Below are positions 63,701 through 64,000 of a stretch of 64,000 nucleotides of DNA, piece after piece. Below the pieces are notes generated by a model, which saw only the letters and a list, made by a program, of their open reading frames with translations, ran no database searches and was not told where the DNA came from. The position numbers and the translations under genes were made by a program. Source of the DNA: Mimachlamys varia. Taxonomy: Eukaryota > Mollusca > Bivalvia > Pectinida > Pectinidae. Location: assembly GCA_947623455.1 (NCBI GenBank), contig OX392527.1, positions 8,428,001 through 8,492,000 of the forward strand. The letters run 5' to 3'. Within the stretch, counting starts at the first letter, position 1. The number at the start of each line of letters is the position of its first letter.

Positions 63701-64000
63701 ATTGACGTCTGAAATAAGTACATAAATAAATACTTAAGTAGCGTCATTAACGTCTGAAATAAGTAGATAAATAAATACTTAAGTAGCGTCATTGACGTCT
63801 GAAATAAGTAGATAAATAAATACATAAGTAGCGTCATTGACGTCTGAAATAAGTACATAAACACATAAGTAGCGTCATTAACGTCTGAAATAAGTACATA
63901 AACACATAAGTAGCGTCATTGACGTCTGAAATAAGTACATAAACACATAAGTAGCGTCATTGACGTCTGAAATAAGTACATAAATAAATACATAAGTAGC
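60758..64000. repeat. 45/41-bp minisatellite, over 70 copies, carrying a 3' splice site (gene 2); runs off window
   Basis: On - each unit reads TTATTTCAG|ACGTTAATGACGC or the ACGTCAATGACGC form, then a TACTTATGTATTTA-type spacer. The unit at the exon is the real acceptor of exon 60635-60757. Two unit lengths, 45 and 41 bp, alternate in the right half. Confidence 0.96.

Overview
This is animal nuclear DNA. It holds multi-exon genes with GT-AG introns, AT-rich introns of roughly 0.2 to 3 kb, many minisatellites, and extracellular and ion-channel domains found only in metazoans (calcium-binding EGF, SEA, PKD, REJ, GPS, PLAT, polycystin channel). Lineage is inference: the polycystin architecture and short intronic words such as GGGAGGTAAC, which I associate with mollusc repeats, suggest a marine invertebrate, perhaps a bivalve or other lophotrochozoan. 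No bacterial, organellar or viral genes were recognised.

Two large polycystin-1-family genes lie tail to tail. Gene 1 (+ strand) enters at the left edge inside a REJ module and ends at 24425. I resolve 21 exons that join in frame to 6135 nt (2044 residues plus stop): REJ part, Ser/Thr/Gly low-complexity linker, GPS, TM1, PLAT, ten further membrane segments and the polycystin channel. Gene 2 (- strand) enters from the right edge and ends at 30312. I resolve 33 exons that join in frame to 9941 nt (about 3312 residues plus stop): seven EGF modules, a SEA domain, one more EGF, a series of PKD domains, a full REJ module, Thr-rich linkers, GPS, PLAT, 11-TM channel and a C-terminal coiled coil. The 5' ends and promoters of both genes are outside the window. 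The paralogues share most splice phases from the GPS to the pore; gene 2 has single exons where gene 1 has three (PLAT to TM5) or two (polycystin extracellular domain to TM8).

Layout: 1-24425 gene 1; 24426-30311 intergenic, dominated by a 3.1-kb array of a 26-bp unit; 30312-60757 gene 2 exons; 60758-64000 a minisatellite in a gene 2 intron that runs off the edge. Introns hold about twenty further arrays and three foldback (MITE-like) elements.

The most striking pattern is that about eleven of the tandem arrays begin at an exon-intron junction and carry a copy of that splice site in every repeat: acceptor copies at 17.2, 55.9 and 60.8 kb, donor copies at 3.3, 12.4, 18.1, 31.6, 36.9, 43.6, 54.8 and 56.7 kb. 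A separate foldback element at 39979-40594 has a target-site duplication that itself contains the 5' splice site of the neighbouring exon. Many long apparent reading frames in the window are only arrays whose unit lacks stops, and are not genes.
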